DNA of 64,000 bases from Promethearchaeia archaeon. GTDB taxonomy: Archaea; Asgardarchaeota; Lokiarchaeia; Sigyniarchaeales; SOKP01. Under the pieces are notes generated by a model. The model saw nothing but the letters and a program-made list of their open reading frames with translations. It ran no database searches and was not told the origin of the DNA. Positions within the stretch are counted from its first letter, which is position 1. Each line of letters begins with the position of its first letter. The stretch is taken from assembly GCA_029856235.1 (NCBI GenBank), contig JAHQWP010000221.1:1-64000 (forward strand). The letters run 5' to 3'. The position numbers and the translations under genes are program-made. This document shows, piece after piece, positions 50,528-60,181 of the stretch.

Positions 50528-52471
50528 GTGTTTAAAATAAATTTAAAAGATTTTAGAAAAAATAAAGCAGCTGTAGTATTTTGTATCTTGGTTGTTGTTA
50601 TTTTATTTTCCGCTATTATGTCCAGCGCGTTTCAAAATAATTTTGGAACCGTCGATGTAAGAATTATCCAATTTAGCGATCAGGATGGTGAAAGACTTGT
50701 TGGAAAACTTTATCGACCGATTGGGGCTACTGCGGATGATCCTGCTCCTGGAATTCTCGGGTTACATGGATATAACAACGACAAAGATGTCCAACGTCCT
50801 GCGGCAATTGAATTGGCTAAAGCGGGATTTGTAGTGTTAACCCTCGACGAATTAGGACACGGAGATTCTTCAGGGGGGTATACCCTCGATGCACCTCCTT
50901 ACAGTTATTTCCTCGCGTACGAATATCTTCTGGATTTACGATTCGTTGATGAGAACAATACGGGTATTTACGGACATTCACTGGGCGAACTTCGAGCTCG
51001 ACAAATAGCCTCAGCCTATCCTCAACATAGAGCTCTTGGTCTTCAAGCGTTCACTCCAAATTTCATTGGTTTTTACTATGGAGATTACGGGGACCCTAAG
51101 TTTCATAACATACTTCATCTTTGGAACTCATGGGAAGAATGGGGTGGGGATGGGAAAACGGTTGCCGAGAACCTTGCCGATAATTTAGCGGCATTGGATG
51201 TAGCATATCACTTGCCTCCTGGAACCATGGCTGTAGACACTAATGTGAATCTCTGGGGTGGACCTGCTGATTTCGTCAACGGTTCAGCGAGGCGAGAATC
51301 TTATGATTTCGCTACTCATCCTCAAATAACCATGAGCCCTAAACACACAGCAGAAATTGTTGCTTGGATGCTTCAAGCACTTCAAGGAATGAGTTATGCA
51401 GATGCTTGGGCTATTGCAGCTAATCAAACATGGTTAGGATCTGAACTTTTTGGGATGCTCGCTTGTTTCGCAACCCTTTTGTCAATCCTTCCTCTTGCAT
51501 ACTTGCTAATGAACACAAGATATTTCAGCGAAGTCCGACAACCAATGCCAGAGAAAATTAACACAACTAAAAAGTCAACTTGGTGGATTACTGCAACTAT
51601 TAATACCACCATAGCTGGAATTACGTACTGGTTTTTCATACCAGGATATGGTCTCTCAGATAATTGGTTATTTGACGTAAAAATTGGGGACTATACCGTT
51701 TTCAATCATGGTATCGCTAATGGATTTGCGCACTGGTTCTTGTTGAACGCAACAATCGGCATTATCTTGTGGAGTGTCTGGTATCTCATGACTAAATGGA
51801 GAAAAGGCAGAGATAGTATTTCGCTTCACGATGTGGGGCTAACCTTCAGTACTAAAGAAGAATTAGCTGGAAAATCCTTAGTAAAGAAAGCCACGACAGC
51901 GTTTAATCCAAGGATAATATCCAAAACAATTATAATAGCGGTAATTCTATTTTGGTGGATGTACGGTGTAGTCTTACTTGCACAAACGTTTTTACAGGTT
52001 GAATTTCGTGGATTCTGGACGATGATGAAGACTTTTAGCGGTTTACAAAGAGCTGTAGATTTCTGGCCATATTTCGGAATAGTCTTCTTTTTTGGTCTAA
52101 TCAATGCTGGAATCTATATGTTTGGACAACTTAGGATGAAAGAATACAGAAATACTTATGTAACTCACGCAGTCTGGTGGTTCAAAATCTGTTATTTGAT
52201 GCTTGGAGGATTAATTGTTGTTATGTTAGTGCAATATGCTCCACAGTGGTTTGGTGGACCCCTAACATCGACAAATATACCTGGATGGGAACTTGCTGAT
52301 ACTAATCGTATGATGATCATTCAACTAATGGGCGCTATTCCTGTCTTTTCTCTAATATTGTTCCTAAGCATAAATCTCTATCGTCAAACGGGGAGAGTTT
52401 ATCTAAGTTCAATCATGTTCGCAGCAATCGTAGTATGGTTCGAGATGACTGCCTTAGTTGCTTATCTTTAG
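50528..52471 (+). CDS. membrane-anchored alpha/beta hydrolase with multi-TM C-terminal region
   Basis: PGILGLHGYNNDKDVQRPAAIELAKAGFVVLTLDELGHGDSSGG, GIYGHSLGE nucleophile elbow; N-terminal TM and several C-terminal hydrophobic segments; GTG start. Confidence 0.8.
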   Translation: MFKINLKDFRKNKAAVVFCILVVVILFSAIMSSAFQNNFGTVDVRIIQFSDQDGERLVGKLYRPIGATADDPAPGILGLHGYNNDKDVQRPAAIELAKAGFVVLTLDELGHGDSSGGYTLDAPPYSYFLAYEYLLDLRFVDENNTGIYGHSLGELRARQIASAYPQHRALGLQAFTPNFIGFYYGDYGDPKFHNILHLWNSWEEWGGDGKTVAENLADNLAALDVAYHLPPGTMAVDTNVNLWGGPADFVNGSARRESYDFATHPQITMSPKHTAEIVAWMLQALQGMSYADAWAIAANQTWLGSELFGMLACFATLLSILPLAYLLMNTRYFSEVRQPMPEKINTTKKSTWWITATINTTIAGITYWFFIPGYGLSDNWLFDVKIGDYTVFNHGIANGFAHWFLLNATIGIILWSVWYLMTKWRKGRDSISLHDVGLTFSTKEELAGKSLVKKATTAFNPRIISKTIIIAVILFWWMYGVVLLAQTFLQVEFRGFWTMMKTFSGLQRAVDFWPYFGIVFFFGLINAGIYMFGQLRMKEYRNTYVTHAVWWFKICYLMLGGLIVVMLVQYAPQWFGGPLTSTNIPGWELADTNRMMIIQLMGAIPVFSLILFLSINLYRQTGRVYLSSIMFAAIVVWFEMTALVAYL

Positions 52472-52684
52472 ACATTGGTCGAAAATAAAATATTAATTAT
52501 TTATTTTTTTTTTAAATTCTTTACTTTAAAAAAGTATTAATTACCCATTTTACTCCATTAAGATGTTGGGCTTTATTTATTAAACATTAGCAGAATTTCT
52601 AAATCAAAATTTACGTTGAAAAAAATTATAAAGGAGTAAATCCAACTCTATATATATTCAATTTAAGGTATTTGAGTGTAAAGT

Positions 52685-53512
52685 ATGAAGATAGAAGATT
52701 TTCAAGATATAATTTATAATAAGGAAGAAAATGGTATATGTACAATCACATTTAATAGACCAGAAAGAAGAAACGCACTATCGCAAGTCACCTTTTTAGA
52801 AATACAAACAGTTTTAGATGATATGGAAAAGGATAAAAATACTCGTGTTTTAATCATGACTGGCTCTCCGGAGGGTAGAGCTTTTTCCTCGGGAGGGTAT
52901 TTTAACATGAAAATGATGACACAAATTCCTGAAGAAATATTAAAGGAAATTGATTTGATGGATATCGCTCAAAAAAAAACTTGTATGAAATTTTGGAACT
53001 TTAAAAAGCCTGTGATTGCAGCTATAAATGGGTTGGCTTTAGGGGCAGGCTTTACAATGCCCCTGGTGGGTGCTGATTTAATCTATATGGCTGATGATCC
53101 TGAAACTTATATAGGATTAATATTTGTTAAACGCGCAATTATACCTGAGTTTAGCCTTTCTTTCTTACTTCCATTTTACGTTGGATTCCAGAAAGCAAAG
53201 GAGATATTATATTTTGGAGATAAAATCTATGCTAAAGAAGCTGAAAAATTAGGTTTGATTAATAAAGCAGTACGAACTGAAGATTTAATGGGCATTGCAA
53301 GAGAAAAAGCAGAAAGTCTGATCCCGCCAAAAGGACCAAGTGCTGCTATAAAGCTAATGAAAAAAACTATGCACGATTACTTTAGAGACATATTATCTAG
53401 CACTTTAGATAAAGAAAATGAAGCTATTCAAGCGGCATTAAAAACTCGCGATTTCAGGGAATCTACCAAGTCGTTAAGTGAAAAAAGAGATCCAATTTTT
53501 AAAGGAAAATGA
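52685..53512 (+). CDS. crotonase-family (enoyl-CoA hydratase/isomerase-like) protein
   Basis: ITFNRPERRNALSQVTFLEI, GRAFSSGGYF, IAAINGLALGAGFTMPLVGADLIY. Confidence 0.83.
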   Translation: MKIEDFQDIIYNKEENGICTITFNRPERRNALSQVTFLEIQTVLDDMEKDKNTRVLIMTGSPEGRAFSSGGYFNMKMMTQIPEEILKEIDLMDIAQKKTCMKFWNFKKPVIAAINGLALGAGFTMPLVGADLIYMADDPETYIGLIFVKRAIIPEFSLSFLLPFYVGFQKAKEILYFGDKIYAKEAEKLGLINKAVRTEDLMGIAREKAESLIPPKGPSAAIKLMKKTMHDYFRDILSSTLDKENEAIQAALKTRDFRESTKSLSEKRDPIFKGK

Positions 53513-53555
53513 ATGAATTTTATATAATAGCAAATTAAGGATAATTCTACATATT

Positions 53556-55076
53556 ATGTTGAAACAGAATATTGGATTTGATAACGAAAAATATCTCAGA
53601 GAACAATCTAAAAGCATCCTAGATCGAGCAGATCAATTTGGGAATAAATTATATCTTGAATTTGGCGGAAAACTTGTATATGATTATCATGCTTCACGAG
53701 TTCTTCCGGGATTTGATCCAAAAGTAAAAATGAACCTTTTAAAGGTGCTCAAAGATAAAATTGAGGTTATCGTTTGCATATACTCCGGAGATATAGAAAG
53801 AAGGAAAATTAGGGCAGACTTTGGAATAACTTATGACATTAATGCATTGAAATTAATCGATGATCTTCGAGATGGAGAAATCGATGTAAGCGGAGTGGTT
53901 GTCACGCGCTACAACGGACAACAAGTAGTAAAACAATTTATGAATAAGCTAGAGCGTCGTAACATTAAAGTTTATACCCATGGTTTAATTAAGGGATATC
54001 CGACTAATATTGATTTAATTATAAGTGAAGAAGGGTACGGTGCAAATCCTTACATCGAAACTTCAAAACCTATCATAATTGTTACTGCCCCCGGTCCTGG
54101 TAGCGGAAAACTGGCAACATGTCTCTCGCAAATTTATCACGAGCATATAAAGGGAATCGATGCGGGTTATGCCAAATTTGAGACCTTTCCAATTTGGAAT
54201 TTGCCATTGAAACATCCCGTAAATATGGCGTACGAATCTGCCACTGCTGATCTTGGCGATTTCAATCAAGTAGATCCTTTTCATCTTGAAGCCTATAATA
54301 TAACGGCAGTTAGCTATAACAGAGATGTAGAGATTTTTCCAGTGGTTAAGAAAATAATGCAAAGAATTATGGATAGTCGATTAGTCTATAAATCACCTAC
54401 AGATATGGGTGTAAATAAAGCAGGTTTTGCTATAATCCATGATGATCTGGTGCAACAAGCCTCAAAACAGGAACTTATCAGAAGATATTTGCGTTATAGT
54501 TGTGAATATGCGATGGGAGGTTCAAGTAAGAAGACTGTTCAAAGAGCGGAATTGTTGATGAAAGAATTGAATCTCAATGTACTTGATCGGAAAGTAGTAA
54601 ATGAGGCTCGAAAGGCTTCTAAAGCTGCCGAAAAAAAAGGGAAAGGAAACGAAGGTGTATTTGCTGGAGCTGCATTACAATTGGCTAATGGAAAGATTAT
54701 AACTGGTAGTAATTCACCGTTGATGCATGCAGCTTCAAGTTTAATCTTAAATACAATTAAAGAATTGGCAGGTATTCCTGATAATATACACCTTTTATCT
54801 CCTAATATTTTAGAGTCTATTAGTTATCTAAAATCGGAAATTTTCAATAATAAACGACTAAGTCTCAATCTTGAAGAAACTCTAATAGCTTTAAGCATCA
54901 GTGCTGATTTCAACCATTCTGCTAAGGTAGCTATAGAAAAGCTTAAGGAGTTAAGTGGATGTGAAATGCACTCAACTCATATACCCACTCCGGGAGATGA
55001 AGCTGGTTTGAGACGATTAGGTCTTAATATAACCTCGGATCCAAACTTTTCTTCGAAAAGTCTATTTATAACATAA
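53556..55076 (+). CDS. DUF1846 family protein
   Basis: GFDNEKYLREQSKSILDRADQFGNKLYLEFGGKLVYDYHASRVLPGFDPKVKMNLL is typical of DUF1846. Confidence 0.88.
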   Translation: MLKQNIGFDNEKYLREQSKSILDRADQFGNKLYLEFGGKLVYDYHASRVLPGFDPKVKMNLLKVLKDKIEVIVCIYSGDIERRKIRADFGITYDINALKLIDDLRDGEIDVSGVVVTRYNGQQVVKQFMNKLERRNIKVYTHGLIKGYPTNIDLIISEEGYGANPYIETSKPIIIVTAPGPGSGKLATCLSQIYHEHIKGIDAGYAKFETFPIWNLPLKHPVNMAYESATADLGDFNQVDPFHLEAYNITAVSYNRDVEIFPVVKKIMQRIMDSRLVYKSPTDMGVNKAGFAIIHDDLVQQASKQELIRRYLRYSCEYAMGGSSKKTVQRAELLMKELNLNVLDRKVVNEARKASKAAEKKGKGNEGVFAGAALQLANGKIITGSNSPLMHAASSLILNTIKELAGIPDNIHLLSPNILESISYLKSEIFNNKRLSLNLEETLIALSISADFNHSAKVAIEKLKELSGCEMHSTHIPTPGDEAGLRRLGLNITSDPNFSSKSLFIT

Positions 55077-55199
55077 CAATTATTCGTCCATAATTGGTTT
55101 TAGGATTAACTCGAAATTCTTATTAAATGTGATTGATATTTAATATTTTTATAGAAAAATTTAATAATTTTTAACATAATCAGAGAAGTGTAGATTAAA

Positions 55200-56900
55200 T
55201 TGACAGATTCAACTAATGGTAATACACGATTTATATTCGTTACGGGAGGTGTGATGTCTGCTGTAGGAAAAGGCGTAGCTACAGCAAGTTTGGGAAAAAT
55301 ACTCCAATTCCGAGGTTTCAACATTTCTGTCGTTAAAATTGATCCATACCTCAATGTCGATCCCGGAACCCTTAATCCAATAGAACACGGAGAATGCTTT
55401 ATAACCGAAGATGTATGGAACTTTACGCCTGTTCATGACTCAGACGAAAGATCGTACAGAATTTCTGAAATTGATCAAGATTTTGGAACATATTCAAGAT
55501 TCCTTGGAATTGAGATGCATCCTTCCCATAATATAACTTCTGGTCAAATATATCTTTCTACAATTTTAAGCGAAAGAAAGGGGAAATTTCTAGGGAAAAC
55601 GGTACAAATAATTCCTCATGTAACTAATATAATAAAAGAAAGGTTAATGGAAATATCCAAAAAAGAAAATTTAGATGTGCTTTTAATCGAATGTGGCGGA
55701 ACTGTAGGAGACTTAGAATCTAGTATTTTCCTAGAAGCTTTTCGTCAAATAAAACTAGAATTCCCTAATCGAACAGCTCTGGTTCATGTTACACTTGTCC
55801 CCTATTCCCGTGCAGTTGGCCAACAAAAGTCCAAACCAACTCAACATTCTGTTAAAACGCTTCAAAGTATGGGATTACAGCCCGATATAATAATAGGAAG
55901 AAGTGAAAAACCTCTCACAGACGATATTAGATCTAAAATATCACTTTATTCCAATATTCCAGAAGCTGCAGTAATTTCTAATCCCGATTTAGACATAGTT
56001 TATGAACTCCCTATCCTATTTGAAGAGCAAGGATTAGGAGATTTTCTCTGTGAACTAATAGATTTAAAAGCTAAACTGGTATCTTATAGCGAAGTTAATA
56101 ATTATTCAGAGTGGCTAAAAATGGTTGAGATGTATAAGAAAGCTAATAAAATCGTAAAAATTGCCATGCCCGGAAAGTATTTCAACATCTCCGATTCATA
56201 TATCTCTATAAATGACGCTTTAGAGCACGCAGCAGCTCATCAAGGCTATAAAACGGAATTAAAAATGATTAACATAACGGAAGAAACTGACATTTCAGAA
56301 GAATTAAAAGATTGTGATGGTATATTATTAACTCCGGGATTTGGGAAGCGAGCAGTGGAAGGAATGATAAAGTCTGCTGAATACGCAATGGAAAATAAAC
56401 TTCCTTTCCTTGGGATCTGCTTTGGAGCGCAATTATTTTTTGCAGCCTTCTGTAGAAAGTATTTGGGAATGAAAGATGCAAACTCTTCAGAAATTAACCC
56501 AGATACGCCTTTCCCAGTAGTAGATCTCTTAAAAAGTCAAAAAGATGTTACTGAAAAAGGTGGAACGATGCGTTTAGGTGCTCAAAAAATAATATTAAAA
56601 GAAAACACCAAACTTTACGAAGCTTATAAGCAAAAAGAAATTTTCGAGAGATTTAGACACAGGTATCATATTCAAGAAAGATTTATAGACGAAAAAGCAA
56701 AAAAATATGGATTAATCATTTCAAGCAGAGATGAAACTGGCGAAATAATTAATAGTATCGAGTTAGACAGAGAAGATCATTGGATGATAGGAACGCAATT
56801 TCATCCGGAATTCAAATCTAGACCCTATGCGCCTTCAAAGGTTTATTACGATTTTATAAACGAATGTGTTAGATATAAGAATAAAAGAAATGGAATTTAG
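55200..56900 (+). CDS. pyrG: CTP synthase
   Basis: FIFVTGGVMSAVGKGVATASLGKILQFRGFNISVVKIDPYLNVDPGTLNPIEHGE; GATase FLGICFGAQ; TTG start. Confidence 0.97.
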   Translation: MTDSTNGNTRFIFVTGGVMSAVGKGVATASLGKILQFRGFNISVVKIDPYLNVDPGTLNPIEHGECFITEDVWNFTPVHDSDERSYRISEIDQDFGTYSRFLGIEMHPSHNITSGQIYLSTILSERKGKFLGKTVQIIPHVTNIIKERLMEISKKENLDVLLIECGGTVGDLESSIFLEAFRQIKLEFPNRTALVHVTLVPYSRAVGQQKSKPTQHSVKTLQSMGLQPDIIIGRSEKPLTDDIRSKISLYSNIPEAAVISNPDLDIVYELPILFEEQGLGDFLCELIDLKAKLVSYSEVNNYSEWLKMVEMYKKANKIVKIAMPGKYFNISDSYISINDALEHAAAHQGYKTELKMINITEETDISEELKDCDGILLTPGFGKRAVEGMIKSAEYAMENKLPFLGICFGAQLFFAAFCRKYLGMKDANSSEINPDTPFPVVDLLKSQKDVTEKGGTMRLGAQKIILKENTKLYEAYKQKEIFERFRHRYHIQERFIDEKAKKYGLIISSRDETGEIINSIELDREDHWMIGTQFHPEFKSRPYAPSKVYYDFINECVRYKNKRNGI

Positions 56901-57103
56901 TCTCGAATAGCTAAAACAGTCAAATCTTCCAAGCTTTTCATGCCTCTTGATTCCGTTTTGTTATAAGTTATATATTCATTCACACCTAATTCTACTTGTC
57001 CAGAATCTGTAGGAAATACATCCCTTCCTTTTAAAACTAAGAAGACTACGGGATGTGATCCGTGATGAGGTTCGATTTCTAAACCTTCTTTTAAAGATAT
57101 CAC
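56897..57103 (-). CDS. small cupin-like protein
   Basis: 68 aa with EPHHGSHPVVFLVLKGRDVFPTDSGQVEL; 4-nt overlap with the upstream dehydratase-like gene. Confidence 0.5.
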   Translation of the reverse strand: MISLKEGLEIEPHHGSHPVVFLVLKGRDVFPTDSGQVELGVNEYITYNKTESRGMKSLEDLTVLAIRD

Positions 57104-58557
57104 GAATCAATTTCAAGAATTTTTTTTACAAGTTTCTTCTTCTCGTCTAGGTTTGCTTGTCGAGAGATCATAATTCTTTGAGCTTGAGGAGATCCAGCAC
57201 CATGCATAGATTCCGTTCTATAGCTTACAGAAGCAACTCCCATAGTTAGATTTTCAATAAATCGAAGCACTTTATATCTATCTTCAGCACAAATTCCTTC
57301 ACATGTTGTCAAATATTTCTCGATAAAAGCTCCAATTTCCTTCGATTTGAGATCTGCTTCAGAGGGCATGGTACATATCATTCCTCCAGCAATATCTTCA
57401 GCTAATCTCCCAATCTCGTATGGAAAGCGCGTAACATTCTGTTTACATACATTTGCTAATAACATGTCCATTTCGTAATTTCCTGATTCTCTTTGAAAAC
57501 CTAGCGAGCTACATGCTATACCACAGCTATAGAGCGTTTCGTTGAGATGAATCATTTCAACTAGCTTATCTTTTATATGAGATGCTTTTTCTGTTCCATT
57601 GTATTCAGAGATTAGGGCTGTCGCACCAATTAGCACATCTCCTACTCCAACTTTACATCCTCCATAGGATTGTCTATGAAAACCAGCAAAACGATTGACT
57701 AATTCCCCTGAAAACTCAATTTCACCGTTCATGAAAATATTCTCATTTGGGACAAAGACATTGTCAAAAACCACGAAAATTTCTTGACCCCCAAATTTAA
57801 AATTACCAATATCTAACTCACCGGGTTCTAGTTTTCTTGTATCGCAAGATTGTCTACCGTATATCATAGTTATCCCTTTCTCGTTAGTATCAATTCCAAA
57901 GCTTACTGCGTATTCTTCTTCTCCGGGTCTCAAATTTAGAGTAGGCATAATAATCGCTCGGTGGGAATTTAAAAATCCTGTTTGATGTACTTTAGCCCCT
58001 CGAACGATTATTCCATCATCAGAAGTCTCAACTACATGTAAGTATGCATCGGGATCTGGTTGATCCTTTGGTCTTTTACTTCTATCTCCTTTCGTGTCTG
58101 TCATAGCGCCATCAACCATGAGATCCTCCCTTTGAACTTCTATCCAGTACTTTTTAAATCGTGCATGGTAATCCGTGTTATACTTTTTATCCATTTCATA
58201 GGTTACGCTATATAAGGAATTTGCTGTGTCAAATCCCACACACCTTTGGAAGCAACAGGCCGTATGTTGCCCTAGTAATCGCTGCATTTTAACTTTCTTT
58301 ATTAAATCTTCAGTCGATTGGTGGATATGGGTAAATCGATTTATTATTTCACCAGTTAGATGAGAAGTTGTTGTCATCAAATCTTTATACTCGTCTATTT
58401 GGGCTAATTCATAGATTTTCATGACGGTATTTATCGAAGGTTTGATGATTGGATGATTCCAAAATTCTTTAACCTTTTCACCAAACATGTACAGATTAAC
58501 TGGTCGTTGGATGCTCTTTAAATACTCTTGCGGTGTTTTTAAGGTCATTTTATTCAA
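57100..58557 (-). CDS. abfD: 4-hydroxybutyryl-CoA dehydratase / 4-hydroxyphenylacetate 3-hydroxylase family protein
   Basis: CFQRCVGFD (C-x3-C) and HRQSYGGC (H-x6-C) match the AbfD [4Fe-4S] ligand pattern; C-terminal MHGAGSPQAQRIMISRQANLDEKKKL. Confidence 0.85.
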   Translation of the reverse strand: MNKMTLKTPQEYLKSIQRPVNLYMFGEKVKEFWNHPIIKPSINTVMKIYELAQIDEYKDLMTTTSHLTGEIINRFTHIHQSTEDLIKKVKMQRLLGQHTACCFQRCVGFDTANSLYSVTYEMDKKYNTDYHARFKKYWIEVQREDLMVDGAMTDTKGDRSKRPKDQPDPDAYLHVVETSDDGIIVRGAKVHQTGFLNSHRAIIMPTLNLRPGEEEYAVSFGIDTNEKGITMIYGRQSCDTRKLEPGELDIGNFKFGGQEIFVVFDNVFVPNENIFMNGEIEFSGELVNRFAGFHRQSYGGCKVGVGDVLIGATALISEYNGTEKASHIKDKLVEMIHLNETLYSCGIACSSLGFQRESGNYEMDMLLANVCKQNVTRFPYEIGRLAEDIAGGMICTMPSEADLKSKEIGAFIEKYLTTCEGICAEDRYKVLRFIENLTMGVASVSYRTESMHGAGSPQAQRIMISRQANLDEKKKLVKKILEIDS

Positions 58558-58686
58558 TTTTTCTCTTGTTATTATAATTAGTTAATTTTACTTAATTATT
58601 AAAAATGATTCTAATATTTGTTAATTCTTTTATCAACCGAGTGAAATTGGTATAGATTAAACTTAAAATGGATTCTTTTTAAGGAC

Positions 58687-59358
58687 TCAATTAGTTTTTT
58701 TTCCTACTGGGCAAGATTCAATGCATTTATTACACCAAATCACAGTTTTTTCTGAAATATATTTCAAATTTGCTAAACAATAATTGTGGCATAAATCTTT
58801 ATTATACTTTCCTCCTTCTAAAGCCCCCGCAGGGCAAGATTCAACACAAAGGTTACAATTTCTGCAATATTCACTCTCATGAATAGGGGTGCCATAAGAT
58901 AGTTCTGCATTCGTTACCAATGACCTTAACCTTACTTGAGATCCATAAGTTTTTGTGATAAGGAGATTATTTTTTCCAATAGGCCCTATTCCAGCTAGCG
59001 CAGCAGCATCTTTTAAAAAAAGACCTGGCTCATAAGTTATAATTTTTAATTTGAACCCTTTTTTGGTTAAAAAATTCTTTATTCGATGGCATTGATTTAG
59101 TAATATTAAATCAGCAAAATGATAGCTTGTTCCTTTATTTTCGTCTCTATTCCAAGCATCTAAGCTAATATCATATAAATGAAACCCAATTACAATAACA
59201 GTTTTAGAATTGCTAAGAAAAGAATTAGGTCTATGTTTTTTACTAAAATTATCGAATTTAGTCGCATCAGAAAATCCAACAATATCTACAGCTATTTTCC
59301 TGCAATATCCAATAAGTTCTTCTGTTAGATTATTAATCAGTTCCATCGTTCTGAGCAA
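58687..59358 (-). CDS. QueG-like / 4Fe-4S double-cluster protein
   Basis: AALAGIGPIGKNNLLITKTYGSQVRLRSLVTNAEL; CRNCNLCVESCPAGAL; CNKCIESCPVG. Confidence 0.75.
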   Translation of the reverse strand: MLRTMELINNLTEELIGYCRKIAVDIVGFSDATKFDNFSKKHRPNSFLSNSKTVIVIGFHLYDISLDAWNRDENKGTSYHFADLILLNQCHRIKNFLTKKGFKLKIITYEPGLFLKDAAALAGIGPIGKNNLLITKTYGSQVRLRSLVTNAELSYGTPIHESEYCRNCNLCVESCPAGALEGGKYNKDLCHNYCLANLKYISEKTVIWCNKCIESCPVGKKTN

Positions 59359-59377
59359 CTATTTCTCTAGTTTCAAC

Positions 59378-60169
59378 TCACTTACCAATAAACTCTGGTT
59401 CTTTTTTATCGTTAATAGCAAACACGCCAATCTTGAAATCTTGTGTTTCTGCTGATTTAATCTGCATCTGTCGTTCGTTTTCAAGGTGATCTACCAATGA
59501 TCCGCTTAAAGCGTCAAAAAATAATTTTTTCGTACGCGCATATGTTAGCGTTGGTCCACTGGCAAGTTTTGATGCCATCTCATTGGCTCGTTCTAGTAAT
59601 CGTTCCGGATCAACGACTTCATTTACAAGGCCTAGTTTAAACATATCTTCTGCAGTATACGTTTCACCAAAAAACGCCATCTCAGTTGCTTGTTGCCACG
59701 TTAACTGACGGCTAAGCAGTATAGTTCCGGCAAATCCTGGAATTAACGCAAGTTTACTAAACGATTGTCTAAATTTTGCTTTACTTGATGCCACGATTAA
59801 ATCGCAAGAGAGCGCAAGGTTCATTCCCGCTCCTATGGCCCACCCATTTACCGCCGCTACTATGGGTTTTGGATATTGGCGTAATATAAGTGCAATCTTA
59901 TATAAATTTTTTAATAAATCGTCCATAACCTCGCCTGGTTTCCCCATTTCTATGCTTTCTTTGAAAGCTTTTATATCTCCACCTGCAGAGAAAGCCTTTC
60001 CAGCTCCAGTAATCATCAAGCATCTTACAACTTCATTGTTCCGAAGCTGCTCTAAAATGTCAAGCAATTCTTTAGCCATTTCTTGATTTAAAGGGTTGTA
60101 ATTATCTTCATCATTGAGAACAATTTTTGCAACTTTGTCGTCAATATGCAATTTTATTTTAGCATCCAT
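59378..60169 (-). CDS. crotonase-family (enoyl-CoA hydratase/isomerase-like) protein
   Basis: MITGAGKAFSAGGDIKAFKE, VAAVNGWAIGAGMNLALSCDLIVAS. Confidence 0.87.
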   Translation of the reverse strand: MDAKIKLHIDDKVAKIVLNDEDNYNPLNQEMAKELLDILEQLRNNEVVRCLMITGAGKAFSAGGDIKAFKESIEMGKPGEVMDDLLKNLYKIALILRQYPKPIVAAVNGWAIGAGMNLALSCDLIVASSKAKFRQSFSKLALIPGFAGTILLSRQLTWQQATEMAFFGETYTAEDMFKLGLVNEVVDPERLLERANEMASKLASGPTLTYARTKKLFFDALSGSLVDHLENERQMQIKSAETQDFKIGVFAINDKKEPEFIGK

Positions 60170-60181
60170 TTAATTTCCCCT

